From Proteobacteria bacterium UBA4656 (lineage in GTDB: Bacteria; Pseudomonadota; Gammaproteobacteria; Xanthomonadales; Ahniellaceae): 6,403 bases of DNA. How positions within the stretch are numbered: the first letter of the stretch is position 1; each line of letters starts with the position of its first letter. The stretch spans positions 1,587-7,989 of the forward strand of contig DHLY01000095.1 of NCBI GenBank assembly GCA_002405525.1, given 5' to 3'. The position numbers were made by a program, and so were the translations under genes. Shown in pieces: positions 1-5,977 of this stretch. Below the pieces are notes generated by a model that was not told the origin of the DNA, searched no databases, and saw only the letters and a list, made by a program, of their open reading frames with translations.

Positions 1-61
1 TCGGGGCGCCGCGCGTGCCGAAGGCGAACATCCGGATCTCGCCGATGTAGGGCGTGCTCAT
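1..61 (-). CDS. Phage tail collar domain protein (microcystin-dependent protein family), N-terminal fragment
   Basis: Only the first 20 codons are present; the gene leaves the window at its left edge. The peptide begins MSTPYIGEIRMFAFGTRGAP, the typical opening of the bacterial 'microcystin-dependent'/tail-collar family (Pfam Collar), in which an IGEIRMF strand leads into the collar fold. It resembles the start of the complete paralogue upstream on the same strand (MSEFFIGQIMMAGF), so the two look like tandem duplicates. The gap between them is 48 bases and holds no obvious terminator, so one transcript is likely. The start is the ATG at 61-59; the bases before it contain only a weak, distant purine run. 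The family name comes from recognised motifs; the role of these standalone collar proteins in bacteria is poorly known. Confidence 0.78.
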   Translation of the reverse strand, partial: MSTPYIGEIRMFAFGTRGAP

Positions 62-109
62 GGTCGAAGGGTTCCCAGATTCGGGCCGCGAGGGCGGGTT
101 CGGTTCGGG

Positions 110-658
110 TCAGTTGCGCGACGGGAAAATGCCGCTCAGCGCGATGCAGAAATTGATCACCGAGTACGGTTGCAGGTTCGGATGCGGCTGGTTGCCGCCG
201 GACGGGGCGACCGTCTGCGGATTCATCGGGACCAGCGGTCCGGAGCTCGCGGCATAGAGATTCGGCGGCGTCGAGCCCGCATTCGTGCTGGTCGCGAAGA
301 CGCGGCCGCCCGCGCTCCGGCTCTGGCCGTTGGCCGTGGACGCATTCACGGAATGCGAGTGGGCCGGCAGGTTGGTGCTGAGCAGCGTCACGTTCTCGAC
401 GCCCGAGGCCTGGCCGATCTGCACCGACGGCGGTTGCCAGCTCGGATCGACCGAGGACGCGTAGCCCACCGGCGTGCGGCTGCGCAGGTCCGGCAGGGCG
501 AAGTTGGTGGTGCCGTTGCCCCCGTACTGGGTGCCCAGCAGCGAGAACAGGGCCTGGTTCTGGTTGATCGGCAGCAGCTGGCCGTTCGCCAGTGCCCAGA
601 ACCTGGGCGCGAAATTGAAACCGGCCATCATGATCTGGCCGATGAAGAACTCGCTCAT
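110..658 (-). CDS. Phage tail collar domain protein (microcystin-dependent protein family)
   Basis: This 182-aa protein shows the whole family layout. Residues 1-62 form the collar region: IGQIMMAGFNFAPRFWALANGQLLPI, then QALFSLLGTQYGGNGTTNFALPDLRSRTPVG. A variable middle follows, containing LPAHSHSV at 98-104, then the conserved end QPYSVINFCIALSGIFPSRN. The length is usual for the family. The His-x-His pair at 100 and 102 recalls the metal-binding HxH of trimeric phage short tail fibres; metal binding here is inference. There is no signal peptide. I chose the ATG at 658, not the in-frame ATG at 709, because the family starts at MSEFFIGQ and a GGGGGAGG ribosome site lies just upstream; the 17 extra residues would be Arg/Pro-rich noise. 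It is followed on the same strand by a second collar gene, and its promoter must lie in the region shared with the divergent exoprotein gene. Minor oddities are Phe20 where Gly is common before Trp, and Ala in place of the Cys often seen in the WALCNGQ motif. Confidence 0.93.
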   Translation of the reverse strand: MSEFFIGQIMMAGFNFAPRFWALANGQLLPINQNQALFSLLGTQYGGNGTTNFALPDLRSRTPVGYASSVDPSWQPPSVQIGQASGVENVTLLSTNLPAHSHSVNASTANGQSRSAGGRVFATSTNAGSTPPNLYAASSGPLVPMNPQTVAPSGGNQPHPNLQPYSVINFCIALSGIFPSRN

Positions 659-664
659 CGCGAT

Positions 665-672
665 CCTCCCCC
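665..672 (-). promoter_or_regulatory. Ribosome binding site of the collar gene
   Basis: On the minus strand this reads GGGGGAGG, followed six bases later by the ATG at 658. It is a strong Shine-Dalgarno match. It decides the start in favour of 658 over the in-frame ATG at 709. Confidence 0.8.
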
Positions 673-941
673 TGGATGGTTGGCGCGGCGCTTCAGCCGT
701 CGAGCCCATCTACTCTGAACCTGAACCGGCGACCGGGCAAGGGCCCTCGCGACCGGAACCCGCGGCGCATCTCCGGGAATGCGGTGCGTCGGCCGTCGAG
801 CGTCCGCCCCTTCCGCCATCCGCCGAATCCTGTTGCAATACCGGACCGCCGTGCCGATGACCGGGGGCCTCCGGGAACCGGCAGCGACGTTCGATCGACG
901 CAGCCCGCGAATCGCCGCCGGCCCGCCGCCACGGGAACACC

Positions 942-948
942 AGGGGAG
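942..948 (+). promoter_or_regulatory. Ribosome binding site of the exoprotein gene
   Basis: AGGGGAG lies seven bases before the ATG at 956. It supports that start over the in-frame ATG at 779, because the protein from 956 opens directly with a signal peptide. Confidence 0.8.
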
Positions 949-955
949 CAGGGAC

Positions 956-1063
956 ATGCAAGCACGTTCGTCGCAGCACAGCCGTCGTGGCCGTTTCGCG
1001 GGCTTCGGCCTCCTCGTTGGCTGGCTGGCCTTCGGGTCGCTGTGGCCCACCCTGGCGAGCGCC
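956..1063 (+). other. Sec signal peptide of the exoprotein
   Basis: The first 36 residues have an Arg-rich start (RSSQHSRRGR), a hydrophobic core around residues 14-32 (FAGFGLLVGWLAFGSLW) and an Ala-x-Ala end (LASA before Gln37). The mature protein would begin QHTSAEC. A twin-Arg pair is present (RRGRF), but the Tat motif is not convincing, so Sec is the better reading. Confidence 0.85.
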
Positions 1064-4000
1064 CAGCACACGTCCGCGGAGTGCCCGCCCCAGACCGGTA
1101 CGGTTACCAGTGGGGGCACGGTCACGATCAACATCACGGATTGCGCATCGAACATCGCGTTCGCCGGGATCGGCGTCATCGACGGCGGCAGTTCCGGCGC
1201 GGCGGACTTCGAAGACCACGGCACGGCCACGACCCGGATCACCGGCGGCCAGTGGTTCCTGGACTACAGCCACAACGGCACGACCGGCGTCGGTTCGACC
1301 GACGTCTTCGAGATCACCGAAGCCACGGCGACCGGCAACGGCGACGTGCAGGTGACGATCACCATCAACCCGTCGGCTTCGCCGATCACCGTGTTGCCCG
1401 CCAGCCTGCCGACGCTGACCGCCGGCACGCCGTTCTCGCAGACGCTCACGTCCTCCGGCGGCCTCGCGCCCTACACCTACACCCTGCAGAGCGGCGTCCT
1501 GCCGATCGGCGTGACCCTGTCCAGCGGCGGCGTGCTGAGCGGCACGCCGACCCAGCGCGGCGCGTACAGCTTCAGCGTCCGCTCCACCGACGCCACCGCG
1601 CCGACGGGGCAGTTCGTCGACCGGGGCTACACCGGCAGCGTGCAGAACCCGATCCTCGCCATCAGCCCCGCGACCGGCACCGCGATCCAGGGTGTCCCGT
1701 TCTCGCAGAGCCTCGTCATCACCGGCGGCGTCGCACCGCACATCTGCCAGCTCGAAACGGGCACCTTGCCGGTGGGCATCAGCGTTTCCAGCGCTTGCGT
1801 GATCAGTGGCACCACGGCCGCGGCGCCCGGTAACTTCCCGGTCACCATCCGCGTGACCGACGCCAGCACCGGTCCGGGAACCTACTTCGAAGTCGAGAGC
1901 TACACGTTCACCGTCAGCCCGCCGCCGAGCGTCGACATCGCGGTGTCGCCGGTCTCGGTCAGTGAAGACGGCGCGACCAACCTGACCTACGTGGTCACCC
2001 GCAGCCTCAGCATTGCCTCTCTCACCACGGTCAACATCACCATTTCCGGTACCGCAACCTCCGGTACCGACTACACCGGCGGTGTCGCCACCGTGGTCAT
2101 CCCGGCCGGCGCGACCACCGCGACGTTCACCGTCGATCCGACCGTCGACGGCACCGTCGAGGCCGACGAGACCGTGACCATGACGGTCGCGGCCGGCACC
2201 GGCTACACCGTCGGCGTGCCCGCCAGCGCCACCGGCACCATCCTCAACGACGACGTGCCGAGCGCGACCATCAGCGTCTCGCCGGCGGATGTCGCGGAAG
2301 ACGGCGCGCCGAACCTGACCTACACCGTCACCCTGAACCAGGCGTCCTTCTCGGCCCTGAACGTCGGCTACACCATCGGCGGCACCGCCATCAACGGCAC
2401 CGACTACGCGACGATCGCCGCGCCGCTGGCGATCCCGGCCGGCAACACCACCGGCACGATCACGGTCAACCCGACCGCGGATGCCACTATCGAGACCAAC
2501 GAAACGGTGACGCTGACGCTGAACGCCGGCGCGGGCTACACCGTCGGCGTGCCGAACGCCGCGACCGGCACCATCCTCAACGACGACCTGCCGAACCTGG
2601 TCATCGATGACGTCACCGCCAACGAGGGCGACGCCGGCACCACCAACTTCACCTTCACGGTCAGCTTGAGCGCGCCCAGCGGCCCCGGCGGCGTCACGTT
2701 CGACATCGCCACCGCCAACGGCACGGCCACGGCCGGCTCCGACTACGTCGCCAACACCTTCACTGCACAGACCATCCCCGCGGGCAGTTCGACCTACACC
2801 TTCACCGTGCAGGCCAACGGCGACGCGCTCAACGAGCCCAGCGAGACGTTCTTCGTCAACGTCACCAACGTGGTCAATGCGGTGGTCGTCGACATCCAGG
2901 GCGTGGGCACCATTGTCAACGACGATCCGCTGCCGTCGCTGTCGATCAACGACGTGACCGTGGTCGAGGGCAACAGCGGCACGACCAACGCGGTGTTCAC
3001 CGTCACCCTCAGCGCGGCCAGCGGCCAGACGGTGACCGTGAACCACGCCACCGCCGACGGCACCGCCACCCAGCCGTCCGACTACACGAACACCAGCGGC
3101 ACGTCGACCTTCACGCCGGGCCAGACCACGCGGACGATCACGGTGCCGGTGGTCGGCGAGATCGTGCCCGAGGCCGACGAGACCTTCTTCGTCAACCTCA
3201 GCGGCGCCACCAACGCCACCATCGCCGACAACCAGGGCCTGGGCACGATCACCAACGACGACGTGCCGATCACGGTCAGCCCCGCCACCCTGCCCGGCGG
3301 CGCCGTCACCGCGGCCTACAGCCAGACGCTCGCCGCCAGCGGCGGCGTGGGCCCATACAGCTTCGCGGTGACCGCCGGGGCGCTGCCCGCGGGCCTCACC
3401 CTGTCCCCCGGCGGCGTGCTCAGTGGCACGCCGACGGCGGGTGGCACCTTCAACGTGACCGTGACCGCCACCGACACCAGTCCGGCGCCGGGCCCGTTCA
3501 CCGGCAGCCAGGCCTACACGCTGGTGATCGCGTCGCCGACCCTGGTGCTGCCGCCGACCACCCTGCCGAATGGCGCGCTGGGCGTGGCGTACAACCAGAC
3601 CTTGAACCCGGCCAGCGGCGGCACCGCGCCGTACACCTACGCGGTCACCGCCGGTGCGCTGCCGAACGGCCTGGCCCTGAATCCGACCACGCGCGTGATC
3701 AGCGGCACGGCCGCCGCCGCGGGCACCTTCAATTTCACGGTCACCGCGACCGACAGCAGCACCGGCACCGGTCCGTTCACGATCAACCAGACGTACTCGA
3801 TCGTGGTGCCGCCGATCGCGCTGGCGCCGACCACGCTGCCGGCGGGCACGGTGGCCACCGGTTATTCGCAGGCGCTCACCGCGAGCGGCGGCAACGGGCC
3901 GTATTCGTACACCGTGACCGTCGGTGCGCTGCCGGCCGGGCTGACCCTGTCCACGGGCGGGCTGCTCTCCGGCACGCCCACGGCGGGCGGCACGTTCAAC

Positions 4001-5251
4001 TTCACCGTCACCGCCACCGACAGCAGCCCGGCGCCGGGCCCGTTCACCGGCAGCCAGGCCTACACGCTGACCGTGGCCGCGCCGACGATCACCCTGCCGC
4101 CGACGACGTTGGCCGGCGGCACCACCGGCACCACCTACACCGCGACGCTCAACCCGGCCACCGGCGGCACCGCGCCGTACACCTACGCGGTCACCGCGGG
4201 GGCGCTGCCGGGTGGCCTGACGCTGAATCCGACCACGCGCGCGATCAGCGGCAATCCGACCGCCGCCGGCACCTTCAACTTCACCGTCACGGCGACCGAC
4301 AGCAGCACCGGCACGGGTCCGTTCACCGCCACCCAGAGCTACGCCATCACGGTGGTCGCGATCGTGCTCGATCCGGCCACGCTCCCCGGCGCCACCGCCG
4401 CGGCGCCGTATTCGCAGACGATCACCGCCAGCAACGGCACCGCGCCCTACGGCTTCACGGTGACCGCGGGCGCGCTGCCGGCGGGGCTGGCGCTGTCGAC
4501 CGGTGGCACGCTGTCGGGCACGCCGACCGCCGCGGGCACGTTCAACTTCACCGTCACCGCCACCGACGCCGCGAGCAACAGCGGCTCGCGCGCGTACACG
4601 CTGGCGGTGGCCGCGCCCACCGTGTCGATCGCCCCGGCCAGCCTGCCGGGCGGCAGCGCGGGCACGGCGTACAGCCAGGCCTTGACCGCGAGTGGCGGCA
4701 ACGCGCCGTACGCCTTCACCGTCAGCGCCGGCGCGCTGCCGGCCGGCCTCACGCTGTCGGGTGCCGGCCTGCTCTCGGGCACGCCGACGGTGGCGGGCAC
4801 GTTCAACTTCACGGTCACCGCCACCGACAGCACCAGCGGCACCGCGGGCACCGCGAGCCGCGCCTACACCCTGGTCCTCACGCCGCCGAACATCGTGGTC
4901 AACCAGCAGACGCTGCCGACGACCTTCGTCGGCCAGCCGTACAGCGCGACGCTGACCTCGAGCGGCGGCACCGCGCCGTACACCTATGCGGTCACCGCGG
5001 GCGCGCTGCCGCCGGGCCTGACGCTGACGCCGGCCGGCGTGCTGAGCGGGACGCCGACCGCGTTCGGGACGTTCACCTTCACCGTCACCTCGACCGATGC
5101 CCTCGGCTTCACCGGGACGCGGGTCTACGCCCTGATCGGCGTGTCGGGGTCGATTCCGGCCAACTCGCCGTGGGGCCTCGCGCTGATGGCCCTGCTGCTG
5201 GCCCTGCTCGGCGGCGCCGCCCTGCGGCGCCGGCGCGACGCGATGGGCTGA
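956..5251 (+). CDS. Giant secreted Ig-like (He_PIG) / Calx-beta repeat protein with IPTL-CTERM-like sorting tail
   Basis: A 1431-aa protein exported by Sec and probably displayed at the cell envelope. Residues 1-36 are a signal peptide with a likely cut after ASA36. Residues 37-143 form an unassigned domain with two cysteines (43, 63). Residues 144-232 and 233-325 are two He_PIG-type putative Ig domains. Residues 326-769 are four Calx-beta domains, each ending in NDD and carrying the acidic residues usual for Ca2+ binding. Residues 770-1397 are seven more He_PIG domains. Residues 1400-1431 are a tripartite tail: IPANSPWG, a hydrophobic helix, and RRRR. Such tails are processed by exosortase-type enzymes; none is encoded in this window. 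The chain contains no lysine, only four cysteines (43, 63, 264, 281) and about a dozen arginines outside its two ends, so it should be very acidic. The start at 956 has a good ribosome site and opens directly with the signal peptide. The gene is monocistronic, and a hairpin follows 9 bases after the stop. A role in adhesion or matrix is inferred from the fold class; no enzymatic domain is visible. Confidence 0.94.
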   Translation: MQARSSQHSRRGRFAGFGLLVGWLAFGSLWPTLASAQHTSAECPPQTGTVTSGGTVTINITDCASNIAFAGIGVIDGGSSGAADFEDHGTATTRITGGQWFLDYSHNGTTGVGSTDVFEITEATATGNGDVQVTITINPSASPITVLPASLPTLTAGTPFSQTLTSSGGLAPYTYTLQSGVLPIGVTLSSGGVLSGTPTQRGAYSFSVRSTDATAPTGQFVDRGYTGSVQNPILAISPATGTAIQGVPFSQSLVITGGVAPHICQLETGTLPVGISVSSACVISGTTAAAPGNFPVTIRVTDASTGPGTYFEVESYTFTVSPPPSVDIAVSPVSVSEDGATNLTYVVTRSLSIASLTTVNITISGTATSGTDYTGGVATVVIPAGATTATFTVDPTVDGTVEADETVTMTVAAGTGYTVGVPASATGTILNDDVPSATISVSPADVAEDGAPNLTYTVTLNQASFSALNVGYTIGGTAINGTDYATIAAPLAIPAGNTTGTITVNPTADATIETNETVTLTLNAGAGYTVGVPNAATGTILNDDLPNLVIDDVTANEGDAGTTNFTFTVSLSAPSGPGGVTFDIATANGTATAGSDYVANTFTAQTIPAGSSTYTFTVQANGDALNEPSETFFVNVTNVVNAVVVDIQGVGTIVNDDPLPSLSINDVTVVEGNSGTTNAVFTVTLSAASGQTVTVNHATADGTATQPSDYTNTSGTSTFTPGQTTRTITVPVVGEIVPEADETFFVNLSGATNATIADNQGLGTITNDDVPITVSPATLPGGAVTAAYSQTLAASGGVGPYSFAVTAGALPAGLTLSPGGVLSGTPTAGGTFNVTVTATDTSPAPGPFTGSQAYTLVIASPTLVLPPTTLPNGALGVAYNQTLNPASGGTAPYTYAVTAGALPNGLALNPTTRVISGTAAAAGTFNFTVTATDSSTGTGPFTINQTYSIVVPPIALAPTTLPAGTVATGYSQALTASGGNGPYSYTVTVGALPAGLTLSTGGLLSGTPTAGGTFNFTVTATDSSPAPGPFTGSQAYTLTVAAPTITLPPTTLAGGTTGTTYTATLNPATGGTAPYTYAVTAGALPGGLTLNPTTRAISGNPTAAGTFNFTVTATDSSTGTGPFTATQSYAITVVAIVLDPATLPGATAAAPYSQTITASNGTAPYGFTVTAGALPAGLALSTGGTLSGTPTAAGTFNFTVTATDAASNSGSRAYTLAVAAPTVSIAPASLPGGSAGTAYSQALTASGGNAPYAFTVSAGALPAGLTLSGAGLLSGTPTVAGTFNFTVTATDSTSGTAGTASRAYTLVLTPPNIVVNQQTLPTTFVGQPYSATLTSSGGTAPYTYAVTAGALPPGLTLTPAGVLSGTPTAFGTFTFTVTSTDALGFTGTRVYALIGVSGSIPANSPWGLALMALLLALLGGAALRRRRDAMG
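1385..1930 (+). repeat. Two N-terminal He_PIG Ig-like domains
   Basis: Domain 1 (residues 144-232) shows the family hallmarks: GTPFSQTLTSSGGLAPYTY, then LPIGVTLSSGGVLSGTPT. Domain 2 (233-325) is diverged: GVAPHICQLETGTLPVGI, then SACVISGTT. It contains Cys264 and Cys281, which no other repeat has. These two domains are separated from the seven C-terminal copies by the Calx-beta block and are less like them than those are like each other. Confidence 0.85.
1931..3262 (+). repeat. Four tandem Calx-beta domains
   Basis: The units start near residues 326, 437, 546 and 658, so each is about 109-112 aa. Each has an early acidic turn (SEDG, AEDG, NEGD, VEGN), a GTDY/GSDY/PSDY strand, an acidic pair (EADET, ETNET, EPSET, EADET) and a closing NDD. 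These match the Ca2+-binding Calx-beta pattern of Na/Ca exchangers and bacterial surface proteins. Units 1 and 2 share the ending GYTVGVP..ATGTILNDD. Units 3 and 4 share ETFFVN and GxGTIxNDD. The block therefore falls into two sub-types in A-A-B-B order. Confidence 0.88.
3263..4357 (+). repeat. Two-domain (about 546-bp) super-repeat inside the He_PIG array
   Basis: He_PIG units 3-4 (3263-3808) and 5-6 (3809-4357) form an A-B-A-B pattern. Both A units end with SPAPGPFTGSQAYTL; both B units carry NPxxGGTAPYTYAVTAGALP, then LNPTTR and DSSTGTGPFT. DNA identity is locally perfect: 42 bases at 3482-3523 equal 4028-4069, and 36 bases at 3616-3651 equal 4162-4197, both at an offset of exactly 546. 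This indicates duplication of a domain pair, not of single domains. Confidence 0.85.
3263..5149 (+). repeat. Seven tandem C-terminal He_PIG Ig-like domains
   Basis: The units begin near residues 770, 860, 952, 1042, 1135, 1220 and 1310 and are about 85-93 aa long. The recurring core is PYxFxVTAGALPxGLxL, then LSGTPTxxGTFNFTVTATD, then a closing YTLxVA strand. The stalk contains no cysteine or lysine. Such arrays act as rigid spacers or binding modules in bacterial surface proteins; which applies here is not visible. Confidence 0.9.
5153..5248 (+). other. IPTL-CTERM-like protein-sorting signal
   Basis: The last 32 residues of the exoprotein run IPANSPWG, then a hydrophobic stretch LALMALLLALLGGAAL, then RRRR and a short DAMG end. 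This is the tripartite plan of the IPTL-CTERM class (typically IPTLSEWG), which is paired with an exosortase-family enzyme. The conserved I-P and W-G are kept with the same spacing, but the inner residues are ANSP, not TLSE. The family assignment rests on pattern recognition. Confidence 0.8.
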
Positions 5252-5260
5252 CCCCCGCGA

Positions 5261-5293
5261 CACGGCCCGTGCGGCGACCCCGCTCGGGCCGTG
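5261..5293. terminator. Hairpin between convergent genes, likely bidirectional terminator
   Basis: CACGGCCCG (5261-5269) pairs perfectly with CGGGCCGTG (5285-5293). After a single T-T mismatch, GCGG (5271-5274) pairs with CCGC (5280-5283), leaving a 5-base loop CGACC. That gives 13 GC-rich pairs. It begins 9 bases after the exoprotein stop and ends 24 bases before the dioxygenase stop on the other strand, so it can serve both genes. No T-run follows on either strand, so it is not a textbook intrinsic terminator. Confidence 0.7.
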
Positions 5294-5317
5294 CACGCCG
5301 AGGTCACCGCGCGCGCA

Positions 5318-5977
5318 TCACGCCCGCGGATCGAACCACTCGGTCGTCTCCATGCGGATCCCGCGGATTCGCGCCGTCGCCAGATGTGAGGCATGGCGCG
5401 CCCCGGCAAAGTAGCCGATCAGGATGGAGCGACGGCGCGCACCCGTTGGATTCAGGCTGGCCGCATGGACCAGGTCGGCATCAAACACCAGGATGTCACC
5501 CGCGGTGCCCGAGAGCACCAACGAACGAGCCTCGTCGCGGTCGTCGATGGGCCGCGCATCCGGCGCCGGGCGATGGCTGCCGGGGATCAGGCGCGTGGCA
5601 CCGTTCCAGGCGCCATAGTCGTCGAAGAACGCCAGCGCACTCACCGTGTCCCCGGAGCGCTGGTCCGAAAGATCGCGATGCAGCCCCTGGTGGCCACCGC
5701 CGGCCAGCGGCTCGCGCCCTTCCACCTGGGCGAGGAAAAAGCGCTGGCCGATCAGCGCCCCGACCGCGGCCAGCAACTGCGGCAGGCGGCACACCGCCCG
5801 AACCGTGGGATCGAGGTCCAGCATCGCATGGCGCCAGTCCGCCCCGCGCGGCGCGGGCCATTGGTCCGACGGCCTGACGCCCTCGTCGAACGCGGCGCGG
5901 AGTGGGTCCAGCCACTCGGCCGGGATCGCGCCACGCAACAGGACGTAACCGTCTCGATGGAGTTGATCGCGATCCAC
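5318..5977 (-). CDS. Phytanoyl-CoA dioxygenase (PhyH) family Fe(II)/2-oxoglutarate-dependent oxygenase
   Basis: From the GTG at 5977 the protein is 219 aa, a usual length for small bacterial PhyH proteins. It opens DRDQLHRDGYVLLRGAIP, the typical start of the fold. The iron-binding triad is visible: His100 and Asp102 in LHRD, and His171 in DADLVHAASLNPTG. An Arg in the following RRR (181-183) is placed to bind 2-oxoglutarate. GATRLIPGSH (126-135) and GDILVFDADLVH (160-171) are strongly family-like. The enzyme would hydroxylate a small organic substrate in the cytoplasm; the substrate cannot be read from the sequence. The frame stays open up to an ATG at 6376, but that extension is Arg-rich, lacks family similarity and overlaps the oppositely oriented gene at 6241, so I reject it. 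The GTG has CAGGA just upstream with a short spacing. The gene is convergent with the exoprotein and divergent from the right-edge gene. Confidence 0.87.
   Translation of the reverse strand: MDRDQLHRDGYVLLRGAIPAEWLDPLRAAFDEGVRPSDQWPAPRGADWRHAMLDLDPTVRAVCRLPQLLAAVGALIGQRFFLAQVEGREPLAGGGHQGLHRDLSDQRSGDTVSALAFFDDYGAWNGATRLIPGSHRPAPDARPIDDRDEARSLVLSGTAGDILVFDADLVHAASLNPTGARRRSILIGYFAGARHASHLATARIRGIRMETTEWFDPRA

Larger units (their letters stand above)
659..955. other. Divergent intergenic region between the collar gene and the giant exoprotein gene
   Basis: These 297 bases must hold the promoters for the minus-strand collar genes and the plus-strand exoprotein. I found no convincing sigma-70 -35/-10 pair on either strand. 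A TTGCAA at 833-838 has no good -10 partner. Small repeats are visible: a tandem TGAACC hexamer (716-727), CGACCGG at 730-736 and again at 750-756 (20 bases apart), and GCCGTCGAGC at 696-705 and 792-801. None is strong enough to call an operator. All frames through here read as Arg/Pro-rich peptide, so I see no small gene. Confidence 0.5.

Noticed and set aside
1..658. Collar genes considered as part of a prophage
   Set aside because: No other phage gene, integrase or attachment site is visible, and this family is common as standalone bacterial genes.
659..709. A 17-residue extension of the collar protein from the ATG at 709
   Set aside because: The family begins at MSEFFIGQ and the strong GGGGGAGG site lies directly before the ATG at 658, inside the would-be extension.
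170..718. A long plus-strand frame opposite the collar gene
   Set aside because: It is a very Arg-rich shadow of a gene with clear family motifs on the minus strand.
891..898. TCGATCGA palindrome upstream of the exoprotein
   Set aside because: It is only eight bases long with no extension or partner; chance occurrence is likely.
779..955. A 59-residue N-terminal extension of the exoprotein from the ATG at 779
   Set aside because: It is Arg/Pro-rich, would bury the signal peptide, and the ATG at 956 has a good ribosome site.
1385..5149. Repetitive DNA considered as a CRISPR array or mobile element
   Set aside because: The repeats are in-frame protein domains of 85-112 codons with no short palindromic repeat and no spacers.
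710..5296. A 1528-codon open frame on the minus strand opposite the exoprotein
   Set aside because: Its codons are in exact register with the sense codons, so it needs only the absence of TTA, CTA and TCA sense codons, which are rare in GC-rich genes. The product is an Arg/Gly/Ala-rich repeat with no recognisable fold.
5170..5877. A 235-codon plus-strand frame opposite the PhyH gene
   Set aside because: It is an Arg/Pro-rich translation that crosses the exoprotein stop and the terminator hairpin; the minus-strand PhyH motifs explain the region.
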